64,000 nt of DNA from Leptotrichia wadei (GTDB lineage: Bacteria; Fusobacteriota; Fusobacteriia; Fusobacteriales; Leptotrichiaceae). Below the pieces are notes generated by a model, which made no database searches, was not told where the DNA came from, and worked only from the letters and a program-made list of their open reading frames with translations. The position numbers and the translations under genes were made by a program. The stretch covers positions 1,612,001 through 1,676,000 of the forward strand of contig NZ_AP019829.2 in assembly GCF_007990545.2 (NCBI RefSeq), read 5' to 3'. Position 1 is the stretch's first letter. Each line of letters opens with the position of its first letter. Of this stretch, positions 44,175 to 52,478 are shown in pieces.

Positions 44175-46823
44175 TTATCCTTGATACAATTTAATAGATT
44201 CTCTAAATTTAGCAATTTTGTTTTCTAATTCTTCTTTTATGCCATTTTCTTTATTGATAACTTCTTTTGGTGCTTTAGACAAGAATTTTTCATTTGATAA
44301 TTTTCCTAAAACTCTGTCTAATTCTTTTTGTGTTTTTTGAATGTCTTTTTCAAGTTTTGCGATTTCTTTTTCTTTGTCAATTAAATCAGCAAGTGGAACG
44401 TAAATTTCTGTTGTTTCAACTAATTTGAATCCAACTAATGCAGGAATTTCTGTATTAAATTCATATTTTTCAACATTTGCTAATTTATCTAATATTTTCG
44501 CATTATGTTCTAAAATTTCTTTTTCTCCATCATTTACGATTTTGAAGATTACTTCAATTTTCTTCGCTGGTGAAACATTTGCTTCCCCTCTAATATTTCT
44601 AATTGCATTAACGATTTCTTTCAAGTAATCAAATTCTTTTTCAGCCGCCAAATCAACATATTTTTTGTTTTCTGTTGGGAATTCTGATAACATAATTGTT
44701 TCTTCGTCTAATCCTAATTTTTGCCAAATTTCTTCAGTTATGAATGGCATAAATGGATGAAGCATTCTCAATCCTTTATCAAGAACTGTTTTCAATACAT
44801 ACTGTGCCACAGTTTTATCTGAACCTTCTTGTCCATAAACTCTAGTTTTCGCAATTTCCACATACCAGTCACAGAAATTTCCTCTGAAAAATTCATAAGC
44901 AACTTTTGCTGCTGAATCCAATTCATATTTATTCATATATTCGTTAATTTGTCTTGAAGTTGTTTGCAATTTAGATAAAATCCATCTATCTTCTAGCTTA
45001 AATTCTTTCTCATCAATAACTGCATTTGCATCAAAGTCTTCCAAATTCGATAAAACGAATCTTGAAGCATTCCAAACTTTGTTTGCAAACGTAGAACCCA
45101 TTTCTAATAATTTTTCAGAAAAATGAATATCTTGTCCTTGTGAAGTATTATACAAGAAACTGAATCTTATCGCATCTGCTCCATATTTTGCAATTAAATC
45201 TAATGGATCAGGTGAATTTCCTAATGATTTCGACATTTTTCTACCTAATTCATCTCTAATAATTCCGTGCAAATATACATAACTAAATGGAATTTCATCA
45301 TTAATATACAAACTCATCATAACCATTCTTGCTACCCAGAAGAATAAAATATCTGCCCCTGTTACTAACGCATTTGTTGGAAAGAATTTTTCCAAATCTG
45401 GAGTTTTGTCAGGCCAACCTAATGTTGAAAATGGCCACAATGCTGATGAAAACCAAGTATCTAGCACATCTGTTTCTTCTCTTAATGAAACTTCTTTTCC
45501 AAATTTTTCTTTCGCTTGAGCTTTTGCCTCTTCCATATTTCTAGCGACAAATACTGTTCCATCTTCAGCATAGTACGCAGGAATTCTGTGTCCCCACCAA
45601 ATTTGTCTAGAAATAGTCCAGTCTCTTATATTTTCAAGCCAGTTGTAATAAACTTTTTCCCATCTTTTTGGAGTAATTTGAATTTGTCCATTTTTTACAA
45701 CTTCCAATGCTCTTTTTGCAAGTGGTTCCATTTTTACAAACCATTGAGTTGAAACTCTTGGCTCAATAATAGAATCACATCTGTAGCAATGTCCCACAGC
45801 ATGATTGTGTTCTTTTGTCCCAACTAATAATCCTTCAGCTTCTAAATCAGCCAAAATCGCTTTTCTAGCCGCAAATCTTTCTAATCCTTCGTATTTTCCA
45901 CCATTTGAATTTACGTGCGCATCTTCAGTAAAAATATTTATAAATTCAAGTCCAGTTCTTTTTGCTACTTCAAAGTCGTTAGGATCGTGTGAAGGTGTCA
46001 TTTTTACTACCCCTGTACCGAATTCCATATCTACATACTCATCTGCAACAACAGGAATTTCTCTATTCATCAACGGTAAAATAACTTTTTTACCAATTAA
46101 ATGTTTGTATCTTTCATCATTTGGATTTACTGCAACCCCTGTATCTCCTAACATTGTTTCAGGTCTTGTTGTCGCAATAATTACATAATCATCAGTATCC
46201 TTTATTCTATATTTGATTTCCCAAATTTTCCCTTTTTTGTCAATGTGATTAACTTCATCATCAGCCAAAGCTGTTTTGTCGTGAGGACACCAGTTTACAA
46301 TGTACTCTCCTCTATAAATTAAACCATCATTATACAATTTTATGAAAACTTCTTTTACAGCTTTTGAAAGCCCTTCATCCATCGTAAATCTTTCTCTATC
46401 CCAGTCAAGTGAAACTCCCAATTTTCTCAACTGTTTAGTAATTAATCCACCATGTTTTTCTTTCCATTCCCAGGTTCTTCTCAAAAATTCATCGTATCCA
46501 ATTTCTTCTTTTGAAGTTCCTTCTTCTTTTAACATTCTCTCAACTTTATTTTGAGTCGCAATCCCAGCATGATCCATTCCAGGAATCCAAAGTGTCTCAA
46601 ACCCGCTCATTCTTTTATATCTAATAATTGCATCTTGAATCGCATTATTCAACATATGTCCCATATGCAAAATCCCAGTTACATTTGGTGGCGGAATAGC
46701 AATCGAATATCCTGGTTTTTCGCTATTATGCTGTGCATTAAAATACCCTTTTTCTTCCCAAATTTTGTACCATTTGTCTTCTATTTCTGTTGGTGAATAT
46801 GCTTTACCTAACTCATTTGACAT
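44175..46823 (-). CDS. valS: Valine-tRNA ligase
   Basis: Charges tRNA-Val in the cytoplasm. 882 residues, normal for bacterial ValRS. Class I signatures: HIGH-type HMGH at 53-56 (PPNVTGILHMGHMLNN) and KMSKSLGNSPDP near 530. The editing domain includes ATTRPETMLGDTGVAVNP and GTGVVKMTPSHDPNDFEVA. The C-terminal valyl arm is a coiled coil (IDKEKEIAKLEKDIQKTQKE). AGGAGG lies before the ATG. The 130 nt upstream show no T-box motif. It is followed by a terminator. Confidence 0.98.
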   Translation of the reverse strand: MSNELGKAYSPTEIEDKWYKIWEEKGYFNAQHNSEKPGYSIAIPPPNVTGILHMGHMLNNAIQDAIIRYKRMSGFETLWIPGMDHAGIATQNKVERMLKEEGTSKEEIGYDEFLRRTWEWKEKHGGLITKQLRKLGVSLDWDRERFTMDEGLSKAVKEVFIKLYNDGLIYRGEYIVNWCPHDKTALADDEVNHIDKKGKIWEIKYRIKDTDDYVIIATTRPETMLGDTGVAVNPNDERYKHLIGKKVILPLMNREIPVVADEYVDMEFGTGVVKMTPSHDPNDFEVAKRTGLEFINIFTEDAHVNSNGGKYEGLERFAARKAILADLEAEGLLVGTKEHNHAVGHCYRCDSIIEPRVSTQWFVKMEPLAKRALEVVKNGQIQITPKRWEKVYYNWLENIRDWTISRQIWWGHRIPAYYAEDGTVFVARNMEEAKAQAKEKFGKEVSLREETDVLDTWFSSALWPFSTLGWPDKTPDLEKFFPTNALVTGADILFFWVARMVMMSLYINDEIPFSYVYLHGIIRDELGRKMSKSLGNSPDPLDLIAKYGADAIRFSFLYNTSQGQDIHFSEKLLEMGSTFANKVWNASRFVLSNLEDFDANAVIDEKEFKLEDRWILSKLQTTSRQINEYMNKYELDSAAKVAYEFFRGNFCDWYVEIAKTRVYGQEGSDKTVAQYVLKTVLDKGLRMLHPFMPFITEEIWQKLGLDEETIMLSEFPTENKKYVDLAAEKEFDYLKEIVNAIRNIRGEANVSPAKKIEVIFKIVNDGEKEILEHNAKILDKLANVEKYEFNTEIPALVGFKLVETTEIYVPLADLIDKEKEIAKLEKDIQKTQKELDRVLGKLSNEKFLSKAPKEVINKENGIKEELENKIAKFRESIKLYQG

Positions 46824-46954
46824 TTTATTTATATCCTCCTGTTTAAATTTCTAAATTTTAAAATTTTTAGATATTTTTATTTATTTTTTTTTACAAATTA
46901 TATACATATTTTATCATAAAACTGACTTTTTTTCTACTATTACATTTTTTAAAA

Positions 46955-48628
46955 CTATTCAATAATCTTCATTCCTCTTTCCCGCAATTCTCCAGCATAT
47001 TTACGGGCAGTTTCATAATCTGTTATAATTACAAGCTGATTTCCACTTTGAATTGGCGTATCTCCACGTGCAATAATATCTTTTCCAGATTTACGCACAC
47101 TTACGATTAATAAATTTTCCGGTAATTTAAGATCCTTTACTGATTTATTGTCAAATTCAGAATTTGCTCCTACCGGAATTAAAAGTGTTACAATCTTATC
47201 CTTTACATCTGGTCTTACACCAATTCCAAATTTTTTATTTTTCCACCATTTTTCCAATATTTCCAATCTTTTGACATGTTTTTGGATTTTTTCATTTTCC
47301 TCGTTTTCTTCCAAGATTTGCTTTTGAAACATATTCAAATAAAGCCTTTCATAAATTGGCTCCATTTTTAATAGTTCTGTAAAAATGTAAGTTATCGTAC
47401 AAACAACTATTAACATATATAAATATGAAAAATTGCCTGTCATTTCCAAAATCAATGTAATTCCAGTAATTGGAGCTCTAACAACTGCCGTAAAATAAGC
47501 AGCCATTCCAAGCAGCATAAAATGCACAATTATTTCATTTGGAATTGAAAAATAATGATTTAACACTTCGCCATAAACTTTTCCAGTCAAAGCCCCTATT
47601 ACAAGCATTGGAAGAAAAATTCCTCCTGGAGCGCTTGTTGCATAGCAAAGCATTGTATAAAAGAATTTTAATATTAAAATTATAATAATCGTTTTTAACA
47701 TCACATTTTTCCCAAACATTTCCTCAATAAGCTCATGTCCGCCACCTGTAATGTCACTAAAAAACACAGCTACAATATATGCTATTACCATAAATATTGA
47801 AATTTTCACATAATTATTCAAATTTATTTTTCTATAATATTTTTGAATAAGCAGTAAAAAATAGCTGAATGCTCTTCCAGTAATTGTAATTACAATACAA
47901 AAAATAACTGTTACAAGTGCAATTACGTAATATGGAATATCTTTTGGCAATATGAAATTGTATTGAAAAGACGTATGTGAACCTAAAATCATTCTGGAAA
48001 CAAAGTTAGAGGTACCGCTTGCTACCATAACGCAAATTAACAGCAGTGGAGAAAAGAATTTATGGATTTCCTCAAGTGAAAATATAACTCCCGCAAGTGG
48101 AGCATTAAATGTAGAAGAAATACCAGCACTTGCCCCACAAGTTACAAGATATTTTTCCTCCACTTCTGAACGCCTTGTAAGCTTCTTTATTCCAGAGCCA
48201 ACTAAAGCTCCCAAATGCACCGAAGGCCCTTCACGTCCCATTGACATTCCAGCCCCAATCGCCAATATTCCCCCCACAAATTTCGTAATTAACTCTCCAA
48301 GCCATTTAAACTTTACTTTTTTCGTAAGCAGCCCGCTAACTTGCGGAATCCCACTTCCACTAATTAACGGATATTTAGAAAGCATAAACTGTATAGCCAG
48401 TCCCAATAATATAAAAACTGTTATTCCGATAATTATTTTGGGAAATCCCAAATTTGTAGTGAAAAACTCTCTAAAAATTGTCATTTTTTTTAATATTAAC
48501 GTATAACTTCCAACAATAATTCCAGAAAAAATTCCCACAACAAAACACAGGAATATCAATACTACATTATTTCTTCGTGATTTCAATGAATTTATATCCC
48601 TTAATTCATGTAAAATATCCTTTGCCAA
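46955..48628 (-). CDS. CLC chloride/proton exchanger with C-terminal RCK_C domain
   Basis: A 557-residue CLC transporter of the classic type: filter GSGIPQVSG, gating glutamate in GMSMGREGPSVHLGALVG, and GASAGISSTFNAPLAGVIFSLEE and APGGIFLPMLVIGALTG. Beyond the membrane core, residues 475-557 form a TrkA-C (RCK_C) domain (VTLLIPVGANSEFDNKSVKD, LVIITDYETARKYAGELRER), suggesting control by a cytoplasmic ligand. The start is TTG at 48628 with AAAGGAGAG in front. It is the last gene of a colinear set with the arginase-family gene and apbE. Confidence 0.92.
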   Translation of the reverse strand: MAKDILHELRDINSLKSRRNNVVLIFLCFVVGIFSGIIVGSYTLILKKMTIFREFFTTNLGFPKIIIGITVFILLGLAIQFMLSKYPLISGSGIPQVSGLLTKKVKFKWLGELITKFVGGILAIGAGMSMGREGPSVHLGALVGSGIKKLTRRSEVEEKYLVTCGASAGISSTFNAPLAGVIFSLEEIHKFFSPLLLICVMVASGTSNFVSRMILGSHTSFQYNFILPKDIPYYVIALVTVIFCIVITITGRAFSYFLLLIQKYYRKINLNNYVKISIFMVIAYIVAVFFSDITGGGHELIEEMFGKNVMLKTIIIILILKFFYTMLCYATSAPGGIFLPMLVIGALTGKVYGEVLNHYFSIPNEIIVHFMLLGMAAYFTAVVRAPITGITLILEMTGNFSYLYMLIVVCTITYIFTELLKMEPIYERLYLNMFQKQILEENEENEKIQKHVKRLEILEKWWKNKKFGIGVRPDVKDKIVTLLIPVGANSEFDNKSVKDLKLPENLLIVSVRKSGKDIIARGDTPIQSGNQLVIITDYETARKYAGELRERGMKIIE

Positions 48629-48674
48629 TCTATTTCTCTCCTTTCCAGCAGACTTTCTGTATTCTATTAAATTA

Positions 48675-49535
48675 CTATTTTATTAATGGCAATTCCCGTA
48701 ATAATTTTGCTAGTTTAATTGCAGCCCAAGGTAAATGTTCGGTAATTCCAAGCCCAATTAAATTAAAATTATCATTAACATCATTTATCAATTTTGAAAC
48801 AGTAGATATTTTAGCCCCAACAGGAAATTCATTCTTGTATTTATCAAATATTTCAGGTTCTGCAAAATACTGTGAATTAAATTCATACAAATCCAAAACA
48901 TCCAAGTCAAAATGGACTATCACATTTTTTATCTCACGACTTTTCAACTCTTTCACAATTTTATCTCCATTTTTCTGAAATTCTTCTGTCGTAAAATTCT
49001 TAAAATTGTACTTCTTATAAACAACCCTGTCAAATTCTCGAGAATCATCAATTCCAGCAAATATCACATTTTCAGGTTTCACTTTCGTAGTTACCAAATT
49101 GTCAATATCTTTATCAGCTTCTCCAAGTAGACTTGCCAGAACCATTGCATGAAAATTCTTCCAATTATCCGCCGTCGTAGTAACGTCAGGATGTGCATCA
49201 ATCCACAAAATCGCAGTTTTTTCATTTTTATACTTTTCCAGCAAATATCCAAACGGAGCCAATTCCACACTGCAATCCCCACCAAAAACCACAATTTTAT
49301 CAGGATTCTTTTCATCCAGAATCTCAAATGTTTTTTTATATTGCTTTAACAAAGTATCCTTTGCTACAATCCCATCTCTCGTTTCATTGTTTGCAGTTTC
49401 TTTATCCACAGGAACTTCTACAGTTTCATCTTCCGACTCAGGTGCCAGCCAGTTAAGAAGTTTTGCACCCAAAAAATATTGCTCCCGATTTCCACCTTGC
49501 CATTGCGGAATTAATAATCTTAAAGTTTTACTCAT
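48675..49535 (-). CDS. Arginase/ureohydrolase-family enzyme with altered metal ligand
   Basis: A 286-residue ureohydrolase-fold protein. The manganese site is readable: WIDAHPDV (Asp113, His115, Asp117) and HFDLDVLD (Asp210, Asp212, Asp215). The first ligand, normally His in GGDHS, is Cys88 in VVFGGDCSVELAPF. The family includes arginase, agmatinase and formiminoglutamase. The Cys variant makes the metal content and substrate uncertain, so I give no specific name. No arginine or histidine catabolic genes are adjacent. The neighbours are a CLC gene 46 nt downstream and apbE 28 nt upstream. Confidence 0.82.
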   Translation of the reverse strand: MSKTLRLLIPQWQGGNREQYFLGAKLLNWLAPESEDETVEVPVDKETANNETRDGIVAKDTLLKQYKKTFEILDEKNPDKIVVFGGDCSVELAPFGYLLEKYKNEKTAILWIDAHPDVTTTADNWKNFHAMVLASLLGEADKDIDNLVTTKVKPENVIFAGIDDSREFDRVVYKKYNFKNFTTEEFQKNGDKIVKELKSREIKNVIVHFDLDVLDLYEFNSQYFAEPEIFDKYKNEFPVGAKISTVSKLINDVNDNFNLIGLGITEHLPWAAIKLAKLLRELPLIK

Positions 49536-49563
49536 TTAACTTCACTCTCTTTTCATATTAAAG

Positions 49564-50544
49564 TCATTTTTTAAAATTTAAAAAATATTTTTCCATATTA
49601 AAATAATATATTTTCCCAGACTTATCAATCAAAAACCCTGAAATTTCCATTTCGCAAGACAACTTTTCCATAATTTCATAAAATCCTTCAGGTGTTTGAT
49701 TATAAAGCCCCGTTGAAATAATATCACCAAAAAAGGCATTTTCTGTAATTACTCCAACTTGCTTATTTTGAGATGGAAAACCTGTTTTGGGACTTATTAT
49801 ATGCCCGTATTTTTCATTATCTATAATAAGATATGTATTTTTCTGATTGGAAGTCGAATAACTCATATTTTTTATTTTTATTTCAAACAAGTCATTATCT
49901 CCATTTCCAGAATATTCATATTTCGTTATTCTAACAGGCATTCCATTTACATTTCTCAATACCTCTTTTTCATCTTCAGGATTTTCAGCGATAATTCCCC
50001 ATTCATCAATAGCAATAATACTGCTCCCGCCAGCATTTACAATTGCATCCTTTATTCCAATTTTTTTCATTTCCTCAACCATTTTTTCAATTGCATAAGC
50101 CTTTATAAATGAACCTGTTATAATTTCTTGATTTTTTCCAATTCTTACACGATTTCTTTTCCTGTCAATAACAATTTTCTTATAATCCACAAGTCTTTTC
50201 ACTTTTTTTATTTTTTCAAAACATGGCAAAACAGGATTTTGTTTATAAAATCCCCAAAGTCTTATGAGAGGCATTATTGTAATGTCATATTCTCCACCAA
50301 TAATTTTTGACAAATGAATAATTTTTCTTAAAATCTCAACAGTTTCAATATCAACTTTTACAAAATGTCCGCTATTTTTATTAACTTTATCAATATATGA
50401 ATTTTCCGAATATGAATTATACCTTTTATTCACATCTTCCAAAATTCCAAACAAATCATCAAAAACTGAATCATCATAAATTTCAGGTATTTTTATTTTT
50501 ATATCTGAATGAAATAAAAAACGTACTTGGACTTTATACATCAT
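49564..50544 (-). CDS. apbE: ApbE-family FAD:protein FMN transferase (divergent)
   Basis: ApbE proteins attach FMN from FAD to a Thr/Ser of flavoproteins, usually outside the cytoplasm. The 326 residues show the family path: SEYDITIMPLIRLWG-like GGEYDITIMPLIRLWGFY, ITGSFIKAYAIEKM, AIVNAGGSSIIAI, and YGHIISPKTGFPSQ, which resembles the HIIDPRTG magnesium/FAD site. The last metal motif reads GDIISTGLY in place of DALSTA. There is no signal peptide or lipobox at the N-terminus (MMYKVQVRFLFHSDIKI), so this copy seems cytoplasmic. The repeat-rich membrane protein gene ends 9 nt upstream. No obvious flavinylation target is nearby. Confidence 0.82.
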   Translation of the reverse strand: MMYKVQVRFLFHSDIKIKIPEIYDDSVFDDLFGILEDVNKRYNSYSENSYIDKVNKNSGHFVKVDIETVEILRKIIHLSKIIGGEYDITIMPLIRLWGFYKQNPVLPCFEKIKKVKRLVDYKKIVIDRKRNRVRIGKNQEIITGSFIKAYAIEKMVEEMKKIGIKDAIVNAGGSSIIAIDEWGIIAENPEDEKEVLRNVNGMPVRITKYEYSGNGDNDLFEIKIKNMSYSTSNQKNTYLIIDNEKYGHIISPKTGFPSQNKQVGVITENAFFGDIISTGLYNQTPEGFYEIMEKLSCEMEISGFLIDKSGKIYYFNMEKYFLNFKK

Positions 50545-50553
50545 ACTTTTTAC

Positions 50554-51078
50554 CTATTTTCCACTTGATGAATCATCATTTTTACTTTCTTTACCTTTAT
50601 TTGGCGTATTTAATTTAAATTGACTTTCAACATCTTTATTTTTATCAATTTTTAACCGCTCTGATTCTTTTTGCTGTATTTTTTTTGAATCTTGATTTTT
50701 AGAATTATCTGTTTTATTTTGATTATTATCAGAATTTCTTTTTTCTTTTTCATTTGAAGGTTTTTGTGGTACATTATTTACTGGCTTATTTGACTGCGGA
50801 ACAGATTTTACTTCTGCCATTGGTTCATTATTTCCAGTTGATGAAGTGGCTTTCTCGCTAGTTTTTCCTCCTTTAGCTACTCCATCTTTAGATGATGTTG
50901 CCTTTTCATTTGTTTTGCCTTCTTTTGAATTTTTACCCACTGATGAGGTAGCCCTTTCGCTAACCTTTCCTTCTATCGTAGTTTTTCCCTTATGATTTTC
51001 CACAAATTGTCGATAATTCCCAAAAACTACTAACGAGATTGCTCCTAAAAATAATATTACCTTTTTTTTATTATTCAT
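50554..51078 (-). CDS. Repeat-rich, Lys/Ser/Asn-rich exported or anchored protein
   Basis: A 174-residue protein. An N-terminal hydrophobic segment (KKKVILFLGAISLVVFGNY) serves as signal or anchor. Three 17-residue repeats follow: EGKVSERATSSVGKNSK, EGKTNEKATSSKDGVAK, GGKTSEKATSSTGNNEP. The rest is a charged low-complexity tail with no predicted fold. The start is ATG at 51078 with AAGGAG. apbE begins 9 nt after its stop, so they are co-transcribed. Whether the Ser/Thr-rich repeats are modified (for example by the neighbouring ApbE) is an open idea. I do not recognise the protein. Confidence 0.7.
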   Translation of the reverse strand: MNNKKKVILFLGAISLVVFGNYRQFVENHKGKTTIEGKVSERATSSVGKNSKEGKTNEKATSSKDGVAKGGKTSEKATSSTGNNEPMAEVKSVPQSNKPVNNVPQKPSNEKEKRNSDNNQNKTDNSKNQDSKKIQQKESERLKIDKNKDVESQFKLNTPNKGKESKNDDSSSGK

Positions 51079-51115
51079 TTTTATACTCCTTAACACTTCT
51101 TTATTTTATTATAAA

Positions 51116-52471
51116 GTGAACTTGGGAAGTATCTGCTTTTGCTAGCCAAATATATTTACCAAGCTCTTCGGGCAGTTCCTACCCTGTCTTCTTTTATTTT
51201 CCTAATATTCCAACATCAATTTTCCAATGTCTTTTATATTCAATGCCGCATTGTAATCTCTATCAATTTCAATCCCACAGCACTCACATTTATAAATTCT
51301 TTCTGATAATTTCAATTTCTCTTTAACGTTTCCACATTTACTGCAAGTTTTCGATGACGGAAACCACTTATCTATCTTCAAAAATTGTTTCCCTAAAAAC
51401 ATCAGTTTATACTCAAGCATCCTCAAAAACATTCCCCATCCATTATCTCCTACACTTTTACCAAAATTTAATGCCCGGCTCATCCCCTTCATATTCAAAT
51501 CCTCAACAGCCACAGCATTATAATCTTCAGACAATTTTTTCGATAATTTATGCAGAAAATCTCTTCGACAATTTTTGATATATTCATGCAATTTTGATAT
51601 TTTTTCTTTTTGTTTATACCAATTTTTAGAAAATTTTACTTTTCTTGACAATGACTTTTGTAATTCTTTCAATTTTTTCTCCAACATCCTAAAATATCTT
51701 GGATAATCAGCCTTTTGGTTTTCAGAACTGACAAATAATTCAGACATTGAAAAATCAAGTCCTATTACTTTATCATTACTAGCTACCTTTTGTATTTCTT
51801 TTTCAAATTCTGTCAAAATAGAAACATAGTAATTTCCATTACTGTTTGTCAATGTTACTGACTTTATCTTGTAATCCTCTGGTATTTCTCTATGATATTT
51901 TAATTTGATTTTTTTCAATTTTGGCAAAATCAAATATTTATTTTCTTCAATTCGTATCGAATTGTTCACATAATTTGTCGTATAACTTTTAACACTAGTC
52001 TTTTTAGATTTGAACTTTGGAAATTTCGCTCTCTTTTGAAAAAAATTCTTAAACGATCGTTTTACATTCAATTGAGCATTTGAAAGTGCCAAGCTGTCTA
52101 CTTCTTTCAAAAATTGATTTTCACTTTTCAAACTGGCAGGTGTAATTATTTTATTTTTTCCAGTTTCTTCATAAATTTTATTCGCAGTATACAAAATCGT
52201 ATTGTAAACAAAACGAACACATCCAAAAGTCTTGTTTATCAATAATTCCTACTCTTTATTTGGATAAATTTGGATAAATTCTGTATTTGAATGCTAAATT
52301 ATATTTCATAAAATTACACCTTCTTTTAATTTTGAATATTATTTTTAATGACTTCTCTTCAATATTTTACACAAAAATTGTATCATAGGTGTATCCTTTT
52401 TTCAATTTTTTTTACAAAAAAAGCAATTCATCTCCCACTTATAGAAGTCGGAAACTTCTTGCTATCTTTTT
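51116..52471 (-). mobile_element. IS605-type tnpB element, copy 3 (decayed, 1356 bp)
   Basis: Left end intact with flank TTTTAAC (52478-52472), 2 nt past the DUF4132 stop codon. The right end has lost the terminal hairpin: TTCAC joins directly to CCAAGTTC-side sequence (minus strand ...ACTTCCCAAGTTCAC), so about 27 bp present in copies 1, 2 and 4 are missing. With the broken tnpB the element should be immobile. Confidence 0.78.
51202..52309 (-). pseudogene. tnpB: tnpB copy 3, disrupted near its start
   Basis: The original ATG at 52309 begins KYNLAFKYRIYPN, but a 10-bp tandem duplication (ATTTATCCAA twice) shifts the frame. The next codons also carry CAG to TAG (the Gln of KEQELL). The remaining frame from TTG at 52242 encodes 346 residues with all RuvC and zinc-finger motifs still present, lacking the first 19 residues. 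Restart at this TTG without a ribosome site is unlikely. I class it as a pseudogene of recent origin because the rest is intact. Confidence 0.85.
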
Positions 52472-52478
52472 GTTAAAA

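Noticed and set aside
46824-46954. T-box leader for valS
   Set aside because: Only 130 AT-rich nt and no TGGNACCGCG-like antiterminator sequence.
52242-52309. Sequencing-intact N-terminus for tnpB copy 3
   Set aside because: Comparison with the other three copies shows a clear 10-bp duplication and a nonsense codon, so a full-length reading frame does not exist.
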